This document shows, piece after piece, positions 1-9,408 of a DNA stretch of 64,000 nt. The notes beneath the pieces were generated by a model. That model made no database searches. It was not told where the DNA came from and worked only from the letters and a program-made list of their open reading frames with translations. This DNA is from Achromobacter sp. MYb9 (GTDB taxonomy: Bacteria; Pseudomonadota; Gammaproteobacteria; Burkholderiales; Burkholderiaceae_B): the NCBI RefSeq assembly GCF_002975275.1, contig NZ_PCOQ01000018.1:62001-126000 (forward strand). The letters run 5' to 3'. A program made the translations under genes and the position numbers. Position 1 is the first letter of the stretch. Each line of letters begins with the position of its first letter.

Positions 1-180
1 GGACGCCACGCCTTGCGGGTACTGGAAGCGGGCGGGCGGCGTGCCGCCACCCGGGTCGCCGCCGATATTGCCGCCGCCGTCATCGTCATCGTCATCGCTG
101 CTGTTGCACCCCGCCAGGCTGGCGGTGGCCGCCGAGACGGTCAGGAAGCTGCCCCACTTGAGGAATTTTCTGCGGTCCAT
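1..180 (-). CDS. PhoD-like alkaline phosphatase, N-terminal fragment (cut by window edge)
   Basis: Sixty codons run from an ATG at 180 out of the left end of the window. The N-terminus MDRRKFLKWGS fits a twin-arginine signal (R3-R4-K-F-L-K), followed by a hydrophobic stretch and a lipobox LAGC with the cysteine at residue 29, so a Tat-exported lipoprotein is expected. A low-complexity Asp/Gly linker follows. The last visible residues, FQYPQGVAS, match the opening of PhoD-family phosphatases, where this motif is usually followed by GDP. PhoD enzymes are secreted metal-dependent phosphodiesterases/phosphatases that release phosphate. The catalytic domain is outside the window, so the family call rests on the signal and this short motif. 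Confidence 0.6.
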   Translation of the reverse strand, partial: MDRRKFLKWGSFLTVSAATASLAGCNSSDDDDDDGGGNIGGDPGGGTPPARFQYPQGVAS

Positions 181-425
181 GTCGAGGAATGCCCACGGTA
201 AGGCGGTGCCGGCGCGCGGCATCGCAAGGAAAGGATCGGGCAGACGGCGGCGCCAAGACCGCCGCGTGCCCTCGGCGCCGGTATTAGCGCACCGGGGCGT
301 TGCATGGGCGTGACAGGCGCCGAAGGGGACTCGTCAGGCCGCATGGTTGATTCGTCATCTTGGCCTTGTCCGAAGGGGCGGGGTATTTCTACTCTGCCGC
401 TATCCCCGTCGATGCGCCGCTATCC

Positions 426-3400
426 ATGTCCACGCAAGCTCTCTCGAACCCGGGCCGCAACCGCCTGCGACTGCCCTGGCTTGCCGTCCTGCTGCAGGCC
501 GGCATCTCGACGCTGTACGTGTTTGGCCGGCCGGCCTTTGCGCAATCGGAGCCGCTGTCGTATGTGAGCCGGGGCGCGGACGGCACGTGTTGCTCTAGCG
601 GTGATTACCCGGACAACGGCCACGACGGCCAGTGGGCGCCGTCGGACTTCGTCCACCAGGACAGCCAGCAACACATCAACGCGACCGCGCCCGGCCAAAC
701 CGGCATCGTCATCGACGTCAGTGGCGGCCGGGGCGGCGACGGCCGGGACGCGAACCCCAACCACTGGGGCGGCAACGGCGGAGGCGGGCGGATCATCGAT
801 TACACCCTGACGAGCAGCTCGGTCACCGCCACCGGCCGCGGCATCGACCTTTACTCGGCGGGAGGCAGCGGCGGCCTGTGGGGCAACGCCAACGGGCCCA
901 ATGGCGGCTACGGCATCGGCGGCGACGGACACCGCGCCGGCGTCACACTGAACGCCGTCACCGTTACGGGCAGCGGCTTTGGCGTTGCGGTTCAATCGTG
1001 GGGCGGCGGGGGATCGGACAGCGGAATCGTCGGCGGGTTCGGCGGCGCGGACAACGCCGGGCACGGGGGCAGCGCCGGCGAGGCGTACGTGACCTTGCAG
1101 GGCCGCACATCGATCACCGCACGCGGCCCAGGGCCGGGCGACGTCAGCGCGGCGGTCGGCTTGATTTCGTCGGGCGGTAGCGGCGGCGCCGCCCAGCACA
1201 CCGGCGACTTCGGCGGGCACGCGGACGCCGGCCGGGGCGGCGACGCGTCGACCGTCACCTTCGTGTCGTCAGCCGGTTCGTCCGTCACCGGCCAAGGCGA
1301 TGGCGTGCATGGCGTCGTCGCCCGTTCCCTGGCCGGCAGCGCGTCGACCGGCAACGGCACCGACACGAAGGCCGCGGCGGGCGGCAACGCGGGGCAGGTC
1401 AGCATCACGAACGGCGGCATGATCACCACGACCGGCAACCGTGCCATCGGCGTCTACGCGCTGACGCAAGGCGGCGATGGCGGCAATGGCGGCAATGGTT
1501 CGTGGTCCGACGGGCACAACGGCGGCCCGGGCGGCTCGCCCGGCGCCATCAGCATCACCAATACCGGCCAGATCACGGCAGGCGCGGTTGGCACCGTGGG
1601 CGCCAAAGGTATCGTGGCCAGCGTGCTGGGCGGCGAAGGCGGCCCCGGCGGCGCGAACGGCGCGTTCGGGCAAGGCGGTGATGGCGGCGCGGGCGCCGTC
1701 GCAGGCCAGGCGATCACCATCGCCAACACGGGAAGCATCAGCACCTTCGGCAATGACGCCGCGGCCGTCGTCGCCAACAGCGCGGGCGGCGGCGGCGGCA
1801 TCGCGTCGTCCAGCAACGGAATCATCGGGGTGGGGGGTGGCCATGGCGGAACGGGCGGCTCGGGCGGCGGCGTGGCCATGAGCCACGCCGGCAGCATCGA
1901 CACCTCGGGCGACAACAGCGCGGCCGTCATCCTGCAGAGCATCGGTGGCGGCGGCGGCATGGGCGGTGACGCCAACGCCACAGGGGTCATTGCGGCCATT
2001 GCCATCGGCGGAGCCGGCGGCGCGGCCGGCAACGGCGGCCTGGTGCAGTTTTCGTCGCAAGGCAAGATCTTGACCCGCGCTGGGAACGCATCAGGCGTCG
2101 TGCTGCAGAGCATCGGCGGTGGCGGCGGCAGCGGCGGATCCGCCAATGCAGTCGGCGTGGGCGTCGGGCTGAATGTCACGGTGGCGACGGGCGGCTCGGG
2201 CGGCAGCGGCGGCGCCGCCGGCACCATCTCGTTCACGCAGGCAAACCAAGGAACCATCACGACGCTGGGCGCGCAAAGCCATGGCGTGCTGGCGCAGAGC
2301 GTCGGCGGTGGCGGCGGCAACGGCGGGCTGGCGAACGCCCGCGCCATCACGATCGCGCCGCCGTTGGGTGACAACCCCAGCGGCACGGTCACGCTCACGG
2401 TTTCAAATGGCGGCGTGGGGCAAGGGGCCGGCGACGGCGGCATGGCCCTCTTCACGAACGGCGGGGCCGTCAGTACGGCCGGCGCGCAAAGCCACGGCGT
2501 GGTCGCGCAGAGCATTGGCGGCGGCGGCGGCAATGGCGGCGGCGTCCTGGCGCCGGTCAAGACGCCGACCATCGGCAATTCGCTGATCGACCTGCAATTG
2601 AGCATCCGGCATGGCGCGCAAGGCGGCAAGGGCGGCAACGGCGGCCGCGTGCAGGTTGCCAACTCCGGCTTGGGCAGCATCGCCACCACGGGAGCGGGCT
2701 CGGCCGGCATCGTCGCGCAGAGCCTGGGCGGCGGCGGCGGCAATGGCGGCATCGTCCAGGCGCACGACGCCAATTCCTTCAATGACATCCTGGGTTCGCC
2801 CTCCAACCTTGCCGGCTTGCTGGACAAGGCCGCCAGTTGGCTGGAAAGCGGCCCGCAAATGGCGCTTAGCAAGGCGGTCAGCCTGTCCGTCGGCGTCACG
2901 ACGGGCGGCAACGGCGGTGACGGCGCGTCGGCAAGCCCCTTCAATGTGCGCAACGACGGCGCCATCTCGACCCAGGGCGATCATGCGCCGGGCATGCTTG
3001 CGCAAAGCGTCGGCGGTGGCGGTGGCAATGCCGGCATGATCGATTCGGCAGGCGCGTCCACGCTGCTCTCCAGCATCGACGCGCTGGTCAAGGCCGCCGA
3101 ATCGGGCGTGCAGAACGTGTTCACCGTCGCCTTGCCGCAAACCAGCATCACCCACCAGACCGGCGGCAGCGGCGGCGCGGCGGGTTCAGGAGGCGGCACG
3201 GCATCCGACCCCGCCCTGGTCGTGAACACCGGGTCGATCACGACGCAAGGCGACGGTTCGGCCGGCATCGTGGCGCAGAGCATTGGCGGCGGCGGCGGCC
3301 GCAGCGCGGCCAGCGGGCAGGATCTGCAAGCGGTGGTGTCCGCCGCGGCCGGCGACGCCGCCCCCCAGATCCTCGACAAGATCACCCGCATCATCAGCAT

Positions 3401-6400
3401 CCTGGGTACCAAAGGCGGCTCCGCGCTGGGGTCGCTGATCAATGTGCGCAATGGCGGCACGGACGGCGCCAATGGCGTGGGCGGCGTGGTCACGGTTGAC
3501 GCCGGCGCACCGACCAGCCGAATCACCACGCAGGGTTACCAGGCGCCCGGCATCGTCGCCCAAAGCGTAGGCGGAGGCGGCGGCATATCGGTGGTCGACC
3601 AGCCCCTATTCCTGTGGAGCGCAACCACCTCGACGATCGCGCTGGGAGTGGCGGGCGATCATGGCCCTGGCGGGAAGCTGAGCATCGGCGGCGCCGTCAA
3701 CGCCATTCATGGCGGCACGCTTGGAACCCGCGCCAGCGGCTCCGCGGGGATCATCGCGCAAAGCGTGGGCGGCGGCGGTGGCATCGGCACGCTTTTCCTG
3801 CGTAACGCCAGCTTGGCCGCCATGCCGCAGACCGCCTCGCTGGCGATCACGCTGGGCGGTGAATATCCGGCCAGCAGCTTTGGAGGGGCCGACTTTTCGC
3901 TGGTGTCGGGAGGCGCCGTGACTGTCAGCAACAATACCGGCAGCATCGTGACGCAAGGCGCGTTCTCGCCAGGGATCGTGGCGCAAAGCGTGGGCGGTGG
4001 CGGTGGGCTGGCCGCCGTCTCGTCCAGCGCGTCGCTGGGCAGCGTCGATATCCAGCTGGGCAGTATCGGGACGCACAACAACGAGCTGTTTCCAACAACG
4101 GCGACCGGCAATGGCGGCAACGTCAGCATTACCAACATGGGCGGCAGCATCACGACTTCCGGCGCGCTGTCCTTCGGGGTGCTGGCGCAGAGCATTGGCG
4201 GCGGCGGCGGGCTGGTCACCATCGACAATGGCACGCAGCCTGCGGCCAATGCCGCGAACATCACCTTCGGGTCGAATGTGCCGATGAGCGGCGCCGCGGG
4301 CACCGTCACGGTGACGCAGGACGTGGGCGGCCGCATCTCCACGTCCGGCACGAACTCGCACGGCATCGTCGCGCAAAGCGTCGGCGGCGGCGGCGGCATC
4401 GCCGGACTGTCGACCCAGCCCGGCCGGGTGACGCTGAAGCCCGTGGCGTCTTCCACCATCGACGGCGACGGCAATGGCGTTACCCTGACCATCTCGGGCA
4501 TGGTGGCCACCAGCGGCAACGGCGCCGCCGGCATCCTGGCGCAAAGCGTGGGCGGCGGCGGCGGCCTGGCGGGCGACCCGTCTTCGGCGCTGTACACGAC
4601 AGGACTCATCCAAAGCGCGGGGCTCACGGGCGGCACCGGCAATGGCGGCCCTGTCAACGTATCCATCGGCACGGGCGGCACCCTTCAGACCACGGGCGCG
4701 AATGCGCCCGCGATCCTGGCGATGAGCGTGGGCGGCGGCGGCGTCTTCAAGGACGGCCGGCTGTATCAATACGGCACCCCGGACAACGCCCTGACGTACG
4801 GCGGGCCGATCTCCATCACGCTTGGACAGGCCGCGTATGTTGTCGCCACCGGCGCCAATTCGCCCGCTATCGTGGCCGTCAGCAATGGCGCCAACGGCGG
4901 CGGCCGGCCCATCACCGTCAACGTCGGCCCGAACGCCCTGCTAAGCGCCGACCGCGCATCCGGAACCGCCATCCTTGCCATCGCGCCGCTGGCCAGCACC
5001 ACCATCACCAACGCCGGCACCATTCAGGCCAAGACCGCGATCGACACGTCCGGCCTGACAATCGTCGACAACAACGGCACCGTGGCGGGCGATGTTGCGA
5101 TGGGCAGCGGCAGCACCTTCAACAACCATGCCGGCGCCAGCCTGTACAGCGGCGCCCGATTCCAGGGCAACCTGAACAATGCCGGCACGTTGAACCCCGG
5201 TGGGCCGGGCACGTTCATGACGACACGGATCACCGGCGCACTGAACCACACGGGCACCTATCGGCCAGACCTGGATTTCGGCAACCACAACAGCGATTTC
5301 ATTTCCGTATCCGGGGCGTCGACCTTCGCCGGCACCGTCAATCCGGTGCTACGCAATCCCGTGAAGAATGTCTGGCTGGGCATCGGTCACTTCGACGCCG
5401 CGCAGACCCAGGTTCCGGTCCTGGCCAGCGACAGTCCGCTGTTCCAGTTCGCCATGAAAAACAACGGCGGCGGCGGCTTTCGTGACCCGTTGATTTCGGT
5501 CGATGCCGACTTCACGCCGGCCGCGCTGCCCCTTAGCGCGGATCGCGTGAACATCGCAAATTCGCTGCAGGCGTTGTGGAACCAGGGCAGCAAAAGCAGC
5601 GCCTCGCTGTTCGACAAATTCACCGGCGTCCAGACCACGCAGCAGTACCGGGACGCGCTGAACGGCGTCGCCCACGATGGACAGTTCGCCCGCGCCTCGA
5701 ATCAGATACACGCGTCCTACGCTTCGATGAGCCGCATGATGAGCTGCCCAGGTTTCGTCGGCGAAAGCACGATCCTGCGCGAGGGCAACTGCGTGTGGTC
5801 GCGCCTGGACACCAACTGGACAACGCGTGACGGCACGTCGAACGACCAGGGCTATCGCATCCACCAGACGGCGTTGACGATTGGGGCGCAGCGTGAAATC
5901 GTCACCAACTGGTTCCTGGGCGGATCGCTGAGCTATGCCTCAGGCAAGACCTCGTCGTCATCCGGCCTGTCGGCCAACAGCGACACCTATGCAGGCGGCC
6001 TGGCCTTGAAGTACAACAACGCGCCGTGGCAAGTCGCCGTCGCAGTGCATGGCGGTGTCGAGAAAAGCAGGATGTCGCGCGGCACGCTGGACGGTGTCGC
6101 CAAAAGCAAGCCCGAGTCGTCTTTCCTGGCTGCCCGGCTGCGTACGGCCTACGAGTTCAGCCAGCCGTCCTGGTACCTGCGGCCATATGTGGACCTGGAC
6201 GTGAACCACATCCGCCAGGACGGTTATCGCGAACAGGGCCCCAGCGTGTTCAATCTGAAGGTGCGCGGCAACGACACGACGTCGTTCATGGTGTCGCCCA
6301 TGGTCGAAGTCGGCGCGCGCACGGATCTGGACAATGGCGCGACGCTGCGGTCCTATGCGACGGCCGGGATGAGCTTCCTGGGCGGTGGCGACGTCGTCAC

Positions 6401-6596
6401 GACCATGCAGTTAAGCGGATTCAACACCACGCCATTCTCGTTAAAGTCCGGCATACCGAAGACCTATGGCAACCTGTCCGCCGGACTGGAGTACGTCACG
6501 CCCAAGGGCATGGAACTGAAGACGGAATACGCCTTGCGCGGCAATGGCCAATACCGCGATCAATCGTTGACGTTGCGCGCCGCCTACCGTTTTTGA
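426..6596 (+). CDS. Large glycine-rich autotransporter (type Va secretion)
   Basis: About 2056 residues. The frame is open from a TTG at 360, but ATG 426 places a classic signal peptide at the N-terminus, with the hydrophobic core LAVLLQAGISTLYVF and a cleavage site after PAFA. The passenger is built of roughly 20 units of about 60-110 residues. Each ends in a strand-turn motif [IV][VL]AQS[IV]GGGGG; 13 copies keep an exact QS[IVL]GGGGG core and several at the ends are degenerate. A linker around residues 1560-1700 (GTLNPGG, then DFISVSG) precedes a C-terminal beta-barrel of about 270 residues ending in RAAYRF, the terminal-Phe signature of outer-membrane barrels. Family knowledge: the barrel inserts in the outer membrane and the passenger is displayed or released, typically as an adhesin. 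The passenger function is unknown, and no protease triad or RGD motif was seen. Confidence 0.88.
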   Translation: MSTQALSNPGRNRLRLPWLAVLLQAGISTLYVFGRPAFAQSEPLSYVSRGADGTCCSSGDYPDNGHDGQWAPSDFVHQDSQQHINATAPGQTGIVIDVSGGRGGDGRDANPNHWGGNGGGGRIIDYTLTSSSVTATGRGIDLYSAGGSGGLWGNANGPNGGYGIGGDGHRAGVTLNAVTVTGSGFGVAVQSWGGGGSDSGIVGGFGGADNAGHGGSAGEAYVTLQGRTSITARGPGPGDVSAAVGLISSGGSGGAAQHTGDFGGHADAGRGGDASTVTFVSSAGSSVTGQGDGVHGVVARSLAGSASTGNGTDTKAAAGGNAGQVSITNGGMITTTGNRAIGVYALTQGGDGGNGGNGSWSDGHNGGPGGSPGAISITNTGQITAGAVGTVGAKGIVASVLGGEGGPGGANGAFGQGGDGGAGAVAGQAITIANTGSISTFGNDAAAVVANSAGGGGGIASSSNGIIGVGGGHGGTGGSGGGVAMSHAGSIDTSGDNSAAVILQSIGGGGGMGGDANATGVIAAIAIGGAGGAAGNGGLVQFSSQGKILTRAGNASGVVLQSIGGGGGSGGSANAVGVGVGLNVTVATGGSGGSGGAAGTISFTQANQGTITTLGAQSHGVLAQSVGGGGGNGGLANARAITIAPPLGDNPSGTVTLTVSNGGVGQGAGDGGMALFTNGGAVSTAGAQSHGVVAQSIGGGGGNGGGVLAPVKTPTIGNSLIDLQLSIRHGAQGGKGGNGGRVQVANSGLGSIATTGAGSAGIVAQSLGGGGGNGGIVQAHDANSFNDILGSPSNLAGLLDKAASWLESGPQMALSKAVSLSVGVTTGGNGGDGASASPFNVRNDGAISTQGDHAPGMLAQSVGGGGGNAGMIDSAGASTLLSSIDALVKAAESGVQNVFTVALPQTSITHQTGGSGGAAGSGGGTASDPALVVNTGSITTQGDGSAGIVAQSIGGGGGRSAASGQDLQAVVSAAAGDAAPQILDKITRIISILGTKGGSALGSLINVRNGGTDGANGVGGVVTVDAGAPTSRITTQGYQAPGIVAQSVGGGGGISVVDQPLFLWSATTSTIALGVAGDHGPGGKLSIGGAVNAIHGGTLGTRASGSAGIIAQSVGGGGGIGTLFLRNASLAAMPQTASLAITLGGEYPASSFGGADFSLVSGGAVTVSNNTGSIVTQGAFSPGIVAQSVGGGGGLAAVSSSASLGSVDIQLGSIGTHNNELFPTTATGNGGNVSITNMGGSITTSGALSFGVLAQSIGGGGGLVTIDNGTQPAANAANITFGSNVPMSGAAGTVTVTQDVGGRISTSGTNSHGIVAQSVGGGGGIAGLSTQPGRVTLKPVASSTIDGDGNGVTLTISGMVATSGNGAAGILAQSVGGGGGLAGDPSSALYTTGLIQSAGLTGGTGNGGPVNVSIGTGGTLQTTGANAPAILAMSVGGGGVFKDGRLYQYGTPDNALTYGGPISITLGQAAYVVATGANSPAIVAVSNGANGGGRPITVNVGPNALLSADRASGTAILAIAPLASTTITNAGTIQAKTAIDTSGLTIVDNNGTVAGDVAMGSGSTFNNHAGASLYSGARFQGNLNNAGTLNPGGPGTFMTTRITGALNHTGTYRPDLDFGNHNSDFISVSGASTFAGTVNPVLRNPVKNVWLGIGHFDAAQTQVPVLASDSPLFQFAMKNNGGGGFRDPLISVDADFTPAALPLSADRVNIANSLQALWNQGSKSSASLFDKFTGVQTTQQYRDALNGVAHDGQFARASNQIHASYASMSRMMSCPGFVGESTILREGNCVWSRLDTNWTTRDGTSNDQGYRIHQTALTIGAQREIVTNWFLGGSLSYASGKTSSSSGLSANSDTYAGGLALKYNNAPWQVAVAVHGGVEKSRMSRGTLDGVAKSKPESSFLAARLRTAYEFSQPSWYLRPYVDLDVNHIRQDGYREQGPSVFNLKVRGNDTTSFMVSPMVEVGARTDLDNGATLRSYATAGMSFLGGGDVVTTMQLSGFNTTPFSLKSGIPKTYGNLSAGLEYVTPKGMELKTEYALRGNGQYRDQSLTLRAAYRF
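1927..4570 (+). repeat. Imperfect coding repeats of the AQS[IV]GGGGG motif
   Basis: Thirteen copies of a block encoding QS[IVL]GGGGG occur at intervals of about 150-300 bp within the autotransporter gene. The nucleotide repeats are dominated by ggcggcggcggc tracts. The sequence between blocks differs from copy to copy, so this is an old diverged protein repeat, not a recent tandem array. The tracts could still recombine or slip. Confidence 0.8.
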
Positions 6597-6630
6597 GCGG
6601 GCGGCAGGCGCGCTTTTCCAGCGGCCCCAT

Positions 6631-8208
6631 CTACTTTGCGGCCCAGTGCCCCAGGCCGTTGTCGTCATAGAACTTGATGTCGAACCCGCTGGCCTTGCCC
6701 TGTTCCGTCTTGAACACGATGGACGCCAGCGAATCAACCAGTTCGGCTTCGCCCGCGGGCGAGAAAGCAAAGGTATCGCCGTCCCAGTGCCTGACCGGGA
6801 AACGCATGCCCTTGGGCCCCAGCACCAGCGCCAGGCCGCCGTCGGCTTCCAGGATGTCGGCGGCGCCGTAGTAGGCATTGTCGAAGCGGCCCGTGTAGGC
6901 CGACAACGCTTTCGCAGGCGCCGGCTTCGCGGGTCTGGTCTGTGCGGATAGGTCCGCCTGCGGTTCAAAGAAGCCCTTCATCGCACCGTGGTACGCCGCG
7001 TACCAGTCGCGCGTCGGCTTGCCGTACAACGCGGTGTCGATGAACGAAGCGGCAACGGATTCGGCCGCGCCCACCGGCGCGCCGTTCGTCAGCACCACGA
7101 TGCCGATGCCCGCGGACGGCACGATCTTGAACGTGGTGCCCGTGCCCATCAGGAACGCGCCCGAATGCCCCATGGACGGCCGCCCGCCCAGTTCGGTGTT
7201 GACGTTGAAGCCATAGCCATAAAAGCCGGCGCGCGAATCCAGGTCATGCGCCCGCGCGCTGAACGCCTGCGCGCTCAGCGCTGGCAGCAGTGTGCCAGCG
7301 CGGATCAGCCGCTTGCCTTGATATTGGCCGTCGGCAAGCAGCAGCTTCAGCCATTCGGCCATGTCCACCACCGTCGACGACGCGCCGCCCGCCGGCGCCT
7401 GCTGATCCGCGTCGCGCTGCCCCATGGGCACGAACACGCCGTTCTGGTAACCGTGCAACACCGCGCGGTTATCGTGCGCCATGAAGTCGCTGAACCGATA
7501 GCTTGTCGCCTTCATCCCCAACGGCTTGAACAGCCGTTCATCGGCCAGCGCGTCCCAGGGACGGCCCGCGGCGCGAGCCACCGCCTCGGCGCCGATGGTG
7601 GTACTGAAATTCGCGTAGTGGTAGGACGTGCGGAAGGCGTCCAGCGGCAACAGGCGCAGCCGGGCGATGACGTCGTCCCGCTTGAACCCCAGGTCTTCCA
7701 GGTCGTCGCCAGCCGTGCCCGGCAGGCCGGACCGGTGCGCGAAGAAATCCCCGATCGTGGCGTGCGTGGACACATAGGCGTCGCTTAGTTTCGCGTCCGG
7801 CAGATACCGCGAAACCGGGTCGTCCCACGCAACCGCGCCCTTGGACATTTCCATCGCCGCCACCGTCGCGGACAGCGACTTCGAGATGGAAGCGATCTGG
7901 AATACGGTCTGCGCATCCACGGGCGCCTTCTTGCCCACCTCTCGCGTGCCGTAGCCCTTCACCAGCACGGTCTTGCCATCGATGACCACGGCGACCGCCA
8001 TGCCAGGCACCTGGCTGCGCGTCATGATGTCTTGGACGATGCCCGGCAAGGCCTGGACCGCGTGTGTCTTGCTTGCGGCGGGGATGGCCACGGCGTCCGC
8101 CGGCGGATTCGGCGCGCTATCGATGGCGACCGGTTGGGCCCACGCCGCCAGGGGGCCGCCAAGCGCCAGCACGCATACGCCGGCAATGAGTGATGTTTTG
8201 CTAGTCAT
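6631..8208 (-). CDS. Exported beta-lactamase-family serine hydrolase
   Basis: 525 residues. An N-terminal signal peptide (core LIAGVCVLALGGPLAAWA) predicts export. The penicillin-binding/class C fold motifs are present in order: S107-I-S-K110 (SxxK nucleophile and general base), Y198-A-N200 (YxN), and a late HSG in GHSGAFLM (KTG-like box). A C-terminal domain of about 120 residues after the catalytic domain resembles the lipocalin-like extension of many Pab87/esterase-type members. It could be a D-amino-acid peptidase, an esterase or a beta-lactamase-like protein; sequence alone does not tell. It starts 7 bp after the upstream outer-membrane-protein gene ends, so it is probably the last gene of an operon with ampH. 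It converges on the autotransporter gene. Confidence 0.85.
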   Translation of the reverse strand: MTSKTSLIAGVCVLALGGPLAAWAQPVAIDSAPNPPADAVAIPAASKTHAVQALPGIVQDIMTRSQVPGMAVAVVIDGKTVLVKGYGTREVGKKAPVDAQTVFQIASISKSLSATVAAMEMSKGAVAWDDPVSRYLPDAKLSDAYVSTHATIGDFFAHRSGLPGTAGDDLEDLGFKRDDVIARLRLLPLDAFRTSYHYANFSTTIGAEAVARAAGRPWDALADERLFKPLGMKATSYRFSDFMAHDNRAVLHGYQNGVFVPMGQRDADQQAPAGGASSTVVDMAEWLKLLLADGQYQGKRLIRAGTLLPALSAQAFSARAHDLDSRAGFYGYGFNVNTELGGRPSMGHSGAFLMGTGTTFKIVPSAGIGIVVLTNGAPVGAAESVAASFIDTALYGKPTRDWYAAYHGAMKGFFEPQADLSAQTRPAKPAPAKALSAYTGRFDNAYYGAADILEADGGLALVLGPKGMRFPVRHWDGDTFAFSPAGEAELVDSLASIVFKTEQGKASGFDIKFYDDNGLGHWAAK

Positions 8209-8215
8209 GATGCCC

Positions 8216-9385
8216 TCAGAATCCCGCTTGATAAGCGATGCGAAAAACGCCCTGGTTGATGCGGGTGGTCTGGTCGCGCTGATGCGTCAGCCCCGCCTGC
8301 ACAATAAACCCGACCGGCGTCACGTAGGTGACCGCGCCTGAAATAGCCCAATCCGTATCGTCTTCCAGCCCGAACCGCGCCAGCTTCTGTTGGCTGCCCG
8401 ACAGCTTGCGCACGGCGGCCGTCGCGGTCAGCTGCCAGCGGTCGCGAGAGAACGACATCGACGTCACGGCATTGCCATTGGAGACCGGCGCGCCGCGAAA
8501 GGCGCTGGAGAACGTGGCCTCGTTGAACCAGCCGACATTCCACGCATTGCCCAGCGGCGCATCGTAGCGAAGCCGCGCGGACACGGTGTTGGCGCTCTTG
8601 CCATGGCCGGGATCGACATGCAGCCGTCCCGCGTCCACCCCGCCCGACAGGCGTTCAAACCCCGGCAGATCGCGAAAATCGTATGACAGGATGAAGGACT
8701 TCATCTGGTCGCTGAACGGCGGCGGCTGCGCCGGCCGGATGAAACCCTGGTCCAGGCTCAGCCGGTAGTTCAGGCTGGTGTCGTCGCGCTTGAACAGCAC
8801 GGCGGCCACGGAATGCGTCCCGACACCGGCGGGTTCGAAGGTGTAGCGTCCGCCCAGCCCGATCGAGCCCCGGAATTCCGAATTCTCGTTGAAGCCGGTG
8901 TACAGCCCGTCGACAACGTGCCAGGCGTCGCCAAAGCCCAGATCCATCTTGCCGCCGTACAGCGCGTAGCGGTCGGCGGTATAGGCGGCAAACAGGTTGT
9001 CCAGGTCCACGCCCAGATCCGAGAAGGCATTGTCTTTCGTTTCATTGGTCGACGAGTTGAACGTGGCCTTCGCGCGGATCGAGAATTCCCGCGTCAGCTG
9101 CAACACCAGCGCGGCTTCCGCCGTGGGCTGCACGCTGCTCCAGTGGGACCGTGGAATCTGCCCGTTGTCATCCTTGATGCCGAAAAAGCCGGTGTATCCC
9201 GTCATCAGCAGGAAGCGGCCGTTCAACTGCGGATACGTGTCCTCGCCTTCGCCCAACTCGCTGTACGGCGTCAGGAATATCTCTGTCTTGAAGATGTCCC
9301 GGGCCTCTTGCGCGGACGCGCCCTGCGCAAGGAGAGCCGCCACGATCGCGGCCGCGCCAAGCGATGTACCCAGACGCTTTTTCAT
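8216..9385 (-). CDS. Outer-membrane beta-barrel-like protein of unknown function
   Basis: 389 residues from ATG 9385. I chose this because it gives a clean signal peptide (MKKRLGTSLGAAAIVAALLAQGASA, cleavage before Q); a GTG at 9412 would overlap the stop codon of the upstream gene. The mature part is rich in alternating aromatic/polar strands and ends in RIAYQAGF, with a terminal Phe as in outer-membrane barrels. I do not recognise the family. It lies between two SxxK serine hydrolase genes with almost no spacing, which suggests a shared function at the envelope, perhaps passage of a substrate or product of those hydrolases (inference). Confidence 0.65.
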   Translation of the reverse strand: MKKRLGTSLGAAAIVAALLAQGASAQEARDIFKTEIFLTPYSELGEGEDTYPQLNGRFLLMTGYTGFFGIKDDNGQIPRSHWSSVQPTAEAALVLQLTREFSIRAKATFNSSTNETKDNAFSDLGVDLDNLFAAYTADRYALYGGKMDLGFGDAWHVVDGLYTGFNENSEFRGSIGLGGRYTFEPAGVGTHSVAAVLFKRDDTSLNYRLSLDQGFIRPAQPPPFSDQMKSFILSYDFRDLPGFERLSGGVDAGRLHVDPGHGKSANTVSARLRYDAPLGNAWNVGWFNEATFSSAFRGAPVSNGNAVTSMSFSRDRWQLTATAAVRKLSGSQQKLARFGLEDDTDWAISGAVTYVTPVGFIVQAGLTHQRDQTTRINQGVFRIAYQAGF

Positions 9386-9408
9386 TGCCACGCGCAGGCC
9401 CAGGCCGA

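Noticed and set aside
1454-2965. Long minus-strand open frame encoding a Pro/Leu-rich 503-residue product
   Set aside because: It is the antisense of the glycine codon repeats of the autotransporter (GGC read as GCC/CCG), has no start context and no family features.
1927-4570. Regularly spaced repeats as a CRISPR-like array
   Set aside because: The repeats are in frame, vary in sequence and encode a protein motif; there are no constant repeat and spacer lengths.
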